Source: Berberis thunbergii (lineage: Eukaryota > Streptophyta > Magnoliopsida > Ranunculales > Berberidaceae). Taken from it: a stretch of DNA of 64,000 bases. The notes beneath the pieces are model-generated. The model did no database searches, was not told the DNA's origin, and was given only the letters and a program-made list of their open reading frames with translations. Below are positions 51,175 to 62,262 of the stretch, piece after piece. A program made the position numbers and the translations under genes. The stretch spans positions 992,001 to 1,056,000 of the forward strand of contig QNQO01000224.1 of assembly GCA_003290165.1 (NCBI GenBank), given 5' to 3'. Positions within the stretch are counted from its first letter, which is position 1. Each line of letters starts with the position of its first letter.

Positions 51175-51179
51175 ATATC

Positions 51180-52500
51180 CAAAAATACCTAATTTCTAAT
51201 AGAGAGAAAATTGATAAACTCAATTAACCTCCTCACCCGGTCATAATAGCTTTAAACAGAGACACACAATAATAAGTAACAATGCATGATGGTTACACAA
51301 AGAGACATGATTTGTTCTAACATACCAAAACCCCATCAAAATAAAATTATCCATTTCAAGCAACCATGATTTCTCAAACTCTACTTCATCCCAAATATAA
51401 TTTTCAAGCTTATTTGGTATAAAAAAAATCCATATCACATTCAAAAAAAAATTCAAACAAAAATATATGAAAAGAGAATGGAGGAAAATCACTAATTTAT
51501 ACCAAAACCTTTATATACATGGATTTCTAAAATTCAATCAGTGACATTTTCTCTGCCTTGAGGGAGATCTAACTGTTGGATGAACTCCAAACCATTGGTA
51601 TGTTTTTCATACTTGTGTTATGAATCTACGGATTTAATTCGACATTATTCTGACCTCTAGAAGATCTAGATCTACTGAAAATACTAAGACTGCGCAAAGC
51701 TGTCTTTATTATGGGATTTAAATAAAAACCTAGTTGTAGGTTTTCTTTTTTAAGTCAACCAATTCCTACGAAAATACAATAAAAATTTCATATTTTGGAT
51801 TTATATTTGTATTAAACCCTAATCTTAATCAATTGATTAATCTAAAAAAGTAAAAGAGAACGAAGAAGAGTGTTATGCATTCTTTTTCTTATTTCACCTA
51901 TTCCTCCAATTCTTTATGTAACTTCCTCCCATTATTTTGTGAGTGTAAAAAAAAAAAAAAATTGAGGCTAGGTTTTTCCAACTCTTTTATAAAGCTCTAA
52001 TTAGGGTTTTCTAATTTTATTTTTTTGCTAAATGTACACACACTTTCTATTCATTTAACCACTAAAAATAAAACAAGTATTACAGATTATAAAATTATAA
52101 TACATTACAAATTTATAAGTAAATATTATTTATATTTGTGTAATTAGGCGGATATTATAATATACACACCTTAAAAGAATCTCGTCCCTAGATTCAAAAG
52201 GTAAGAAAACAATGTGAATTTAAAAAAAAATACAAATTGGCAAAAGAAATAAGATTTTTAAAAAATATACACTTTCATATGAGAAGTTATTCAAATCCTA
52301 TACTTATAGAAAAATTTTCACATCATATAAAGTCATACATCAAACATGCATAGATACGAGGCTGTTACATGCGTATATATAATATTTTAATTAGAATACA
52401 AAAATAATAAATTGAAACACTTTATATATAAACATATTTATAAGAACAGTGAAAAAGTACGGATGTTACAATATATACAAACATATTCATTATGTAGTAT
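51180..52500. other. AT-rich region between the two gypsy elements
   Basis: Very AT-rich with no recognisable gene. It may include the far end of the Tat element, but I could not find a second copy of any LTR here. Confidence 0.4.
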
Positions 52501-52539
52501 GGTTAGGAGGGGTTTTATGTTGATGTCTTTCTTCCTTAT

Positions 52540-53160
52540 TCAGCGATGCGCGATGAGCGCCGTGGTAACTATGGATTTAAATCAAAAATAGAATTTCATC
52601 CACCACCTTCATGACTGTTGGTCTGTTTCTTTATCCAGCGATGCGCGATGAGTGCGGCCCGTGATCACTGACTGTCGACGATGGTGAAATAGATGATTTT
52701 GGGCTTTCCCATCTTCTAGTTCATTGTTGGGAGATCGTCGACTGTCGACGGTGGTGAAAAAGACGAGTTTAGCTAGGCTGACTTCTTTTCTTTCTGTATC
52801 ACTGATGAACAACAGATGAATACTAACCATTATTGGGTGATCAGCGACTGTTGACGGGGGTGAATGGAAGAGATCGTCGACTATTGGTCATTGACCATTG
52901 GTCAATTTTTCAAACTTTTTAAACAAGGGAGGATCGTCGACTGTTGCTCGATTATCTCTTTATCCCCTTTTTTCAAACTTTGTAAACAGAGGAAGATCGC
53001 CGACTGTTTGTTGATTTGTTTTTCTATCCGGCGATGCATTGTCGGCTAATTATAGCAGGGAAGGAAGAAAAGAGTTTGGTTGATTCTTTTCCTTATTTTC
53101 CAGCGACGTGCGACGATGGCGAGTGGTGGTGATCGTTGACTGTGGACGGTTGTAGAACAT
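52540..53160. repeat. Degenerate tandem repeats with GATCGTCGACTGT core
   Basis: At least seven degenerate copies of GATCGTCGACTGTCGACG occur, near 52662, 52733, 52838, 52870, 52931, 52994 and 53132, several followed by GTGGTGAA. A second motif, CCAGCGATGCGCGATGAG, recurs near 52540, 52617 and 53100. The location fits the 3' untranslated zone of the Tat element, where that clade is known to accumulate tandem repeats. Confidence 0.65.
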
Positions 53161-53457
53161 ATCTTATTTATCAAACTGTCATATGGATTCAAATCCAAAT
53201 TGGATTTCTCCAATATATGGATTCAAATCCAAATCAAACATAATGTATGGTCATTATTTGACGATATTTGTAGTCTCTATAAACTTGAATTAATCACTCT
53301 AGAGAAGATGATTAATAGTTGTAAGGAAAGGGGCTTGTGTGCATATGCAACCACCCTTTTACTATGTACCACCGTCACCTTTTGAATTTTTATTTTATTA
53401 TTTTTTTTCAAATCCAAATAAATTTGGGCTACCCTTTAATCATGTTTCTTTGCTAAT

Positions 53458-55990
53458 TTGCAGGTGGTATTTTTTTTTTTTTTGACTTTGTTTCGTATCT
53501 GGATCCCATGGACTCTAAGAAAAAAATCTTGTAATACCCCTTTCTCTTACAATGAGGAACCTTTGTACTGCCAAGGAGGTTTCATTTTTCATTTTAGGAT
53601 ATTTGTTCCTAGCTTGCCTAACTTGGAGAACATGAAGGCCTTTTCAAAATGGATGGAAGTTAATCGCTCCGCCTTTCCTGATGGAGTGCATGTAAGATTG
53701 GTTGATCCAAGGAGTGGCAAAAAACCTTGCATTGATCCTGATAATAGAACCATCAAATTTCACCCCTTCATTATCTCTTTGCACTTCAAGTTTCCCATGC
53801 CTAGGTTCTTTAAAGAAGTGCTATGAGAAATGGGGTGTGCCCCTACTCAATTTTTCCCAAATGTATACAGGGCAATCATGTGTTTCTGCAATCTCATTAA
53901 TTTTTTTGGGCTTGACTTGACCAAATAAGAAGTTTTCTTTTGTTTTAAGGTGAGGATGCATGGTGATTATGCTCAGCTTAGAGTAAAAAATATCAAAATT
54001 TTTGATGAGCTCAGCACTGGTGACCATGATTGGAAGATGGATACTTTGGAGATCAGCGATGCCTAGGAAGGTGATATGGCAGATGGCCTTGTTATGCCCA
54101 TCATTTTCTGCCCATGTATGCATTTTCGACCTCTTTAATCTGTAGTTGCCTATATTTTACATATACATGCATTTTTGTATTCCACATAGATTGCTTACTT
54201 TGTCACTTTCGTTGCAAATGAAGAGATAGTGAAGAAAATCTCTGCCAAGCCTGACATGGAGAAGATTCAAAGGCGCATGGCATACCATTCGAATACCATG
54301 AATGGAGGTGGTTGTTGACCCCATTGAGAAATGAAAATAGAGGCCTTCATCCGGCCGAAGACATGGAAAGTTGGAAGAAGAATGCCTCCGATCTCATTGG
54401 CTTTTCCATCTCTACTAGCGAGGCTCCTTCCGAGAGTTCTTCTAAGAAAAAGAAGAATCCCTAGGAATATGCTAGAGTTGAGGTCGACTCCTCTACAGGG
54501 GAGGAAATATCTATCAAATCTCTTAAAAAAACTTCTAAGCTATCTCCCTTGGTTGAAAAGGGACTATCTGCGAGATCTGAAGTTTCTTATGAAAAATCTC
54601 TTTTCAAAAAGAACAATTTGAAGAATGTACGTCTCCTCTTTCTGGTCGTCCTTCTATTTCGAAGACCAACACTGTCCAACACCGTTCTGCCTTGACCTAG
54701 AGATTTGCTAGCCATAAAGTTAGTTCTTCTCTTCCTCAGAAGGTTGACTCTACCCAACATTGTTCCGCCACGACTGAGATATCTACTAGTCGAAGAGATG
54801 TTCTTCATCCTCCATCGGCCATAAAGGTTATTCCTTTCCTTGGTGCATCAAAATCTCAAGTAACTGAAGATTGAGTCGCAAGTTTAATTCGTACTTCTTT
54901 TGAGGCTAAGCTCACGCTGATCTTCCGAAAGTCTGATATCTTGAATAAGAACAGAGTTGGCACTCCTGATATGAAACTGAAAAGTCTTGGCTCTGATAGG
55001 ACTGGAGTGGATGTTCGTACGCTGAAAGCTAGTGAGAAACTCCTATCTATGCAGAACACTCCAATTGAGGTCCCTGCTTTCAAGGTATTGATGATTTTTT
55101 TGTTAATATATATATTTTTCCCATTGACTGTCTTCGTTGATATGTAGATCATGCCTTCACCATGTGAATCGATGTTGATTGATAGCGAGGGTGAATCTAG
55201 TTCTGCGGATATTGTTCCCTTAGCCGATCTACTAAAAAAGATCTTCTAGCTGACAGATTCGGGTGTACTAACTTGGTTGAACGTCTCCGTAGATCAGCCG
55301 ACTTTAGTAAGTTTCAAATGAGCTAATTTTCCGAGCTACATGAAGAGGCGTTCTTCTCTTCTGAGAGGTGCCATTATGGCAAAATAGTTTGCTATTGTTA
55401 CTGCCCCTATTACTAATCAACTGGAAAAGTTGGAGAAAGAAAATGAGAAGTTGAAGGTTGACCTTGGAGATATTGAGAGGGTTCTTGAAGCTGAGCAGAA
55501 GTCTCACCAAGAAAAAAGTATCCAGATCCTCAAATTGGAAAAATGTGTGTTGATCTACAAACTTCTCTGTCTAATAAAAACTTTGAATCGGTCTCTCTGA
55601 ATCTTGAGTTTCATAATCTTACCTAGAAACATGAAACTGGACATGGAAGAGTTGGAGACCTTAAAAAGAACCCATGAATCACTTGAAAAAGATGTAATAG
55701 ATTCAAGTTGGAGGCAATTCGAGTAGTTGAAAAGCGGGCAAAGGCTGAAGAAGACTTTTACAAGCTCGGTTATGTTGAGGGTAAAGGAGGATGTGCACCT
55801 TTTTTTTTTTACAATAACTGATAAAGATGTTGATTTTCACCTGCAGGTTATAAAACTTCCATCCACTCCTCTTAAGAAAACTACTCCTGCTTCCCTTGCC
55901 AAGGTTGCTGGTTCTTCTACTCATGGTGAGCAAGGAGATATTGCTGCTGCTAATGACCTTGGCCCTTTAGTTCTTTCTAAGAACATGTAG
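53458..55990 (+). pseudogene. Extra ORF of the Tat element (putative gypsy-type transposon domain), antisense to pol
   Basis: Readable from NEEPLYCQGGFIFHF through MKAFSKWMEVNRSAFPDGVHVRLV to LHFKFPMPRFFKEVL, resembling the plant domain known as putative gypsy-type transposon (FPxGVxVR, then FPLPxFxxEVL). Downstream are Lys/Glu-rich, coiled-coil-like segments (ITNQLEKLEKENEKLKVD near 55,410-55,465) and a tail near 55,850-55,990. Stops and frameshifts are frequent. It faces the gag-pol frames at 56.7-62.2 kb. Tat-clade elements are known to carry such an additional ORF between pol and the 3' LTR in reverse orientation, which is the best explanation. A host-like gene is less likely. Confidence 0.65.
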
Positions 55991-56229
55991 TCCTTAGAAT
56001 GTTTAAATTTCTCAGTTTTTTTTGTCAGACATTGCCTTTATTTTTAGTACCAACTTTTTTGGTTTATTCATGTATTTGAATTATGGTATGCCGACCGACT
56101 TTGGTTATTATGAATCCAAGCTTTATTTTTCCTTGATTTTAGTATGTTCAACTGTCGTCTTTCATACCAAAAACATTGCACGAGTAATAAACTTAGCGAA
56201 ATATCTTCACAAATTTTTTATCATATGTG

Positions 56230-56400
56230 GATGGATGTACCTTTCACTTATTGAGAAGAGGACGTGCCCTTCGATTGAGGAGGGTATGCATCCTTTCATC
56301 TGCCAAAGAGTGGTACTTTACCCTTCACCTATTGAAGAGAGGTTGATCCCATGCACATGCTGAGTAGGGTTTACTTTTCCCTTGTTGAGGAGAGGTATAC
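56230..56400. repeat. Degenerate short tandem repeats with TTGAGGAGAGG core
   Basis: Four degenerate copies of a CACxTATTGAgGAGAGG-like unit near 56246, 56273, 56326 and 56379. They lie between the extra ORF and the end of pol. Confidence 0.45.
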
Positions 56401-56750
56401 TATTATTTGCTTATAAGGAAATGTGTCCTACCTTCTTCTTATACAAAAGAATAGTTGTTCCATACATTGTTGTACAAGAAAGGACTTCAAACTTGAGTCG
56501 TGATCTACCATTTTCCCTTCTGCCAAATGGAGAATTTTGGTAGAATCATGAGTGAGAACTCAATCTTGGGTTGTATTGTACATACTCTCGTTTAGTACAT
56601 ACTCTCGTCTACTGAATAGAGATATGTTTTTTATTTGAAAAATAAGTACAACCCTTATAATACTTTTACATTCCTTGACTGAAGAAAGAAAATTGTAGTG
56701 CTTACACATTTCCAATAGGTATGTTCCTCTACTATAAAGGGTAAATACAA

Positions 56751-58180
56751 TCAAGTCTTTCTAGTATGTACATTACATTTTATTTTATTAAAAGCTAAAA
56801 TACTATAATTTACTTGATAGGTAGGCTTCAGACGACAAAATGATCTACTTTGTAGAGTCCTCTGCTGAGTTACACATAGTACTTTCTGAGGTTGTTGGCA
56901 TTCCATGTCCAATGTATAACTTCCCCGACCACCAACTCTACTCACTACACATGGTCCTTCCCAATTAGGATCTAACTTCTTTGACCTTTCTACGTTCCTG
57001 GTGACGAAGGCATTTCTCAAGACTAAATCCGCTTATTGTAATAGGACATAAGTTGCTGATGATAAGCGACAACTCTTGTGATAATTTTTTCTCGGTCCTC
57101 TTCTGTTAGGTCAAAGATTGTCACCATTTCATTGGCATTTGCTGCTAAGCTGGATACTTTTGTTTGTAAGGAGGGGACTATTATGTTGGGTGGGTTGATA
57201 GCTTCGGTTCCGAAGGCCAAGGAAAATGGTGTTTCTCTAGTAGGTCTCATTTTGATTGTGTGATAAGCCCATAATACTTCAGATAACTCCTCAAACCCAT
57301 TTTCCTTTAGCTTCATCTAATCTTTTTTTTTATGCAATCCATAATAGTTTTGTTGGATGCTTTAGATCGACCATTTCCTTGTGGATACATAGGAGTTGAA
57401 TTTTGTAGGTTTATGCCGTTCTTCTGAAAGAAGAGTGTAATTTATGTTCCCACAAATTGAAGACCATTGTTGGTCACAATGGAATGCGGAATACCAAATC
57501 GGCAGATTATGTTTTACCAAATAAATTTTTTTACATCTGCTTCCTTGTGTCACAACTATTTTCTTGCTAGTGCCGCACGGGAAGTACTTGTGAAAAGAAG
57601 CCGGTGACACTTGGTAGAGGTGAGGGCTTCAGCTTCAATCCATTTTGTGAAATAGTCAGATGCCACAGTTATCATATTCTTCTGTGCTGAAGCCATTGGC
57701 ATTGGCCCTACAAGGTCAATTGCCTATTGCATGAAAGGCCATGGACTGATCTATGGATTCAATTCTTTTGTAGGTTGAGTAGGAATTGGTTTGAACCGTT
57801 GGCATTTGCCAAATCTTTGTACGAAGTCTCTCGCATCTTGATGCATGGTTGGCCAATAGTAACCAGCACTCAAAACTTTTGTGCTAGTGATTTTCCCCCA
57901 GAATGATTTCCACAAGATCCTTCATAAATGCTACTCAGAACTTCAAGTACTGCTGGAAAACTAATACAGGTGAGGTATGGCCTCAAATATGATTTGTGGT
58001 AGATTTTTCTTTCTTCACATAATATCTTGAAGCCTTCTGTTGGAGTTTCTTGGTTTGTATCTTGTCTGCTGGAAAATTATCATTCAGTAGAAAATCAATA
58101 ATAGGATCTTGCCAAGTAGGACTAGCATCGATCATCATCATCTCAACTTCTTCTTCTTCAATACTTGGCATTTCCAAGTG
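56751..58180 (-). pseudogene. Tat-clade integrase
   Basis: Decayed frames in order: GYYWPTMHQDA, FGKCQRFKPIPTQP, AIDLVGPMP and SDYFTKWIEAEALT (57,870-57,620). Then come GFEELSEVLWAYHTIKMRPTR, ETPFSLAFGTEA (57316-57023) and the C-terminal LDPNWEGPCVVSRVGGRGSY (57020-56751). Several stops, including one replacing a Trp just before AIDLVGP, separate the parts. The C-terminal LDPNWEGP motif is typical of Tat elements. Confidence 0.8.
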
Positions 58181-58212
58181 CTCTACTGAGATGAAGTGCT
58201 TGAATTGATAAT

Positions 58213-58764
58213 CTACCCAAAGTTTGCTAATGCATTTACATGAGAGTTTTTTGCTCTAGGGACCTGCTTAATTGTGAAAATTGGAAAAGCCTTCAAAAGT
58301 TCTTGGACTTTATCTAGGTAGAGGATCATCCTTAGGTGTTTTGCAATGTATTCATCGGACGCTTGACGGGTTATAAGCTGAGAATCTGAATAGATGGCTA
58401 GCCTTTTAACGGACAACTCATTTGCTAGGTGTAGACCAGCAAACAAGGCCTCATACCCTGCTTCATTATTGGAGGCTTTGAAACCAAGTGTAATGGCTTG
58501 TTCTACCATGGTTCCATCGGACGTGAATAAAACAAGTCCTGTTCCGGCTCATTTCTGATTTGACGACCCATCTACATATAAGCACCACATATCTTTGGGT
58601 TGACCTGCCCTTGTTCCAACATGAACTAAGGAATCTTCTGCTGTTGAGGGGTGTGATATTGCTCTGCTGGCTGACTTTGTCTCAGCGGCTGAGGAATGCG
58701 TGAATTCTGATATGAAATCTACCAAGGCTTGAGCCTTTATAGCTGTCCTCAGTCGGTAGATCAA
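58213..58764 (-). pseudogene. Second (archaeal-type) RNase H domain of the Tat element
   Basis: Contains the order expected of the extra RNase H that marks the Tat clade: WCLYVDGSSN (58764-58549), then GFKASNNEAGYEALFAGL, IYSDSQLI and VPRAKNSHVNALA (58509-58213). The last catalytic position, normally Asp in NADALA, is Asn here. A short gap with a stop separates the two frames. Confidence 0.85.
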
Positions 58765-59399
58765 ATCATATTGGCTTAACTCGATGGCTCATTTCATGAG
58801 TCTTTGATAAACATCTGGGTTGTGGAGAATTGACCGTAAAGGATAGTAAGGCCTTAACTTCTTTGCTGAAACCAAAAGTGCCAAACTAAGTTTTCAATTT
58901 TTGGGTACCTAGTATCAGCATCGAAAAGAGCTTTAGATATGTAAAATACGAGAATTTGTGCCCCCGGCTCTTCTCTGATGAGAGCTAAACTCAGTGCCAC
59001 ATTTGAAACTGCCAAGTAGAGGTACATGTCTTCTCCTGACTGAGGTTTTGATAATAGAGGAAGAGAAAATAAATAAGTTTTAAAAAAAAGTTTTCAAAAT
59101 TTTAAATGCAGTTTCACACTCTTCATCCCATTTGTCTCTTTGTCATTTTTTCAATGCTTTAAAAATGGTTTACATTTGCTATTGATCTGCTTAGGAATTG
59201 ATTCAAAACAACTACTCTACCTGTGAGACTTTGGATTTCTTTTGGAGTTGATGGTGACTTCATGTCAATGATGGCTTTGATTTGATTTGGATGGGCTTCA
59301 ATTTCCCTCTGGGTGACTAGGTATCCCCAAAAATCTTCCTGGTGAAACTCCTAAAGTGCACTTATCTGGATTTAACTTCATTTGATATTTCCTTAGAAG

Positions 59400-60110
59400 T
59401 CCAAATGTTTCTTCAAGATTTCTGATGTGATCTGCCCACTGAGGACCCCTTGATTAGCATGTCGTCTACGTAAACCTCCATGGTTTTTCCAATTAAATGC
59501 TTGAAGATTATGTTCATTAACCTTTGATAGGCTGCTCCAACATTTTTTAAACCAAAAGGCATTACCTTGTAGTAGTAAGTCCCTCTTTCGATGATGAATG
59601 GAGTTTTGGCTTTGTCGGGTTCGTACATCATAATCTGATTATATATAACCTGAATAGACATCCACAAAGCTGAGCAACTAATTATCAGATGTAGAATCTA
59701 CTAACTGATCAATCTGAGGTAGAGGACAGTTGTTTTTGGGACATGCTTTTGTTGGGGCTAGTGTAATCTACACAAACTCTCCATTTTCCATTTTCCTTTT
59801 TATTTTCATGACTAATACCACATTTGACAACCATTCGGTGTAAGACACCTCCTCGATGAAATCTGCTGCCAAGAGTTTGTCTATTTCGGCTTCAATGATT
59901 GCTACTATTTCTGGGGCAAAGTTCAGCCTATTCTACACAATAGGCCTAAAGGTTGGGTCTACATGCAATTTATGGCAGATCACAGTTTGATCAATTTTGG
60001 GTATGTCTGAGGCTGACTAAGCCAACACACCTTTGTTGTTTTGAAGGAAACTAGTGAGCTCTGCCTTCTCATCTGCGCTGAGGTGAAAGCCAATTTTTGC
60101 CTTTTTTTTT
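59400..60110 (-). pseudogene. Tat-clade reverse transcriptase
   Basis: Reads from IGFHLSADEKAELTSFLQNN through FAPEIVAIIEAEIDKLLAA, DFIEEVSYTEWLSNVVLV, ACPKNNCPLPQIDQLVDST and FVDVYSGYI to YYKVMPFGLKNVGAAYQRLM. It still has an intact YVDD catalytic box within VYVDDMLIKG (about 59,473-59,444). Stops upstream (after GEFV and in the linker) and a missing CVDF segment show it is dead. Confidence 0.87.
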
Positions 60111-60345
60111 CAGGCAAGTCAGGATCAAGAATCACAAGTTCTGCATATTTTTCTGGCCTCCATCCCTCCTCAACTTGAGGATTCGAATTGAACTTCTCCT
60201 TCTTGATCCTGGTGCTGTAATTGTTATTGGGAGGTATAAGCCTTTTTCCTTTTCACTTCAGATGAAGTGACGGGAATAAATTCCTTTTGTTTCGTTTCCT
60301 TCCAGACTCAGGTTGCACACCTACTTGCAATGGCTTGATAACTCT

Positions 60346-60696
60346 TTATTTCTCAAACTCCACCCCCTGGGATTTGATATTTGATTTTTTGTGTTGACAA
60401 GACGCATCAATTTTAGTTATCCATGGTCTCCCCAAAAATCTGTTGTAGGGAGAGAGCTCATCTATTATCATAAAGGTTTGCGACCAAATGACTGGTGGTG
60501 AGTAGTCGTCTAGAATCATAGTGCCAATTGTTACCGATGTAGACCCATTGAAGGTAGTCAAGACTTTTGTCTTTTTGGTGATAAGTGATTCTAAATTCAT
60601 CTGTTTGATAGCCAAAAGTTGAAGTATATTGGCTGCACTTCCCTCATCTACATGAATTCTATCAATCATTGCATGGGCAATCTGAATGCTGATCAC
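60346..60696 (-). pseudogene. Tat-clade aspartic protease
   Basis: VDEGSAANIL is the active-site strand (family VDNGSSADIL) and is preserved at the catalytic Asp-x-Gly. It is followed by FNGSTSVTIGTMIL and FLGRPWITKIDA, the conserved flap and C-terminal segments. Confidence 0.82.
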
Positions 60697-60997
60697 GAGT
60701 ACGTTTTAATGTCGTAGATCAAGGCCCTGCAGGTCACATTTAGTGTAGCCGATCATTTGATTTTAGGTTGAGGAACTAGTTGTGGGGCCATCGACTGAGG
60801 CTATTAGTACTTGATCAACCGAAGTTGCTTTCTTGATATTTCGCTTCCTTTCATTATTTGTAAAACCAAATAGTTCAGATTCAACGAAAATTCTATTGAT
60901 TCTTATGACTTTCTTTGAGGTTCCTTGGTTGCATATTTTTCCTCAATTTGCTGAATGACTTTTTTGGCTACATACTTTGTGCAGTGCCCTGCTTTGA

Positions 60998-62245
60998 CTA
61001 ACTCCTCAAGGTGGTCCTTCCATGCTCGACATTTTTTGTCAAATGACTAGTGGCTCCAAGGAATGCACAATATTTATTTGGATATCTTTTTGTCGGATCT
61101 CCCTTCATGGGTGGCAGTTTCTTCAGCCAAGGTTGGTTCTTTATCTCGTGGAGAATTTGATTGATTGGAATCGAGAACTCTATGTATGTTTTATTGGTAG
61201 ATGAGTCTTTTGTTTGAGAGCGTGCTCTACGCTTGTCACCCCTGTTCTTTTTACTCTCATTTTGATCTGCATTCTTTTGTGTAAGTTGGCTATCCTTATT
61301 GAACACATCAGATACCTTAACACTATTTTTTCCATCATCCCACAATGCGTAGCATTCTGCCATGGTGAAGACTTCTTCAAGAGTTTTTCCTGATTTCATG
61401 GTCAACTCGCCATACAATGGGTGATTTGTAGGCAGACCCTTTCTGAAAACTGAGGATGCAATTTGACCATCACACCCAATTATGCTCGATTTTCTTCCTT
61501 GAATCTTTTAATGAAGTCTCTGAGCGATTCATTTGGCTTCTTATTCATGTTGAAGAAGTGGTCAGCATGCTTTTTGATGGTTCGGTAGGATGAATATTCT
61601 TTTGCGAAGAGAAGGGAGAGATCTCCAAAGTTGCTGATCGACTGGGCGGTCAAAGTGTGAAATCAATCTTGGACTACTACCTGTAAAGTCATAGCAAATA
61701 TTTTGCACTTAAACGGGTCATCATTTTTTTTGTAGATTCATGACGCTTTGAAAATGCTTCAAGTGTTTCTCATGATCAAAATCTCCTTTGAAACGGGTAA
61801 AAGTTTGTGTGGTAAACCTTGCTGGTAGAGGAGTCCCTTCGATGTTATCTATAAAAGGTGAAGTGTTCACCGAGGCTACCTCTTTGCGCAAAGTATCATC
61901 TGGATTTCCCATAATTTGTAAGTTCCTTAACTGCTCCTTGACCATTCGTGCCACATCATCTGGCCCCAAGGGCCTAGGTGTACATTGTTGATCGAGCTGT
62001 ATGGTGGTTTTGGTTTCTATTATCTGCGGTAAATGACTCCTCATATTTCGAATTTGATTGTGACTTACCTGTATGTGAGTGAGGTAGAGTCTCAATAGGA
62101 TTCGCCTGAAGGCATCTCTTGATTTGACGAGCCTCTGAATGTGGTATATGGGCCAAATTAGTGTAGTGATCTAGATCTGGTCCTCTGCGCTGTTTGCATC
62201 CATCGAGATTCTATCTTCTGCGTTGTTCGCATCCATCGGGATTCT
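60998..62245 (-). pseudogene. Tat-clade gag
   Basis: Segments FTRFKGDFDHEKHLKHFQSVM (capsid start, 62095-61721), a frameshifted middle, then SGKTLEEVFTMAECYALWDD and NKYCAFLGATSHLT (61417-60998). The last corresponds to the zinc knuckle region NKYCxFHxxxGH, with the second Cys and the His lost. The putative N-terminus lies in the tandemly duplicated segment near 62,185-62,250. Confidence 0.75.
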
Positions 62246-62262
62246 GTCTTCTGCGCCGACCA
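62185..62262. repeat. 33-bp tandem duplication at the start of Tat gag
   Basis: Two full units (62185-62217 and 62218-62250) begin CTGCG and contain GCATCCATCG, then GATTCT, then TCTT; a third unit starts and breaks off. On the - strand the period is a multiple of three and encodes repeated MDANxAEDxI, so the gag N-terminus seems to have been duplicated in frame. Confidence 0.7.

Noticed and set aside
52540..53160. CRISPR-like array
   Set aside because: Units are degenerate and irregularly spaced, without unique spacers, in a plant nuclear context.
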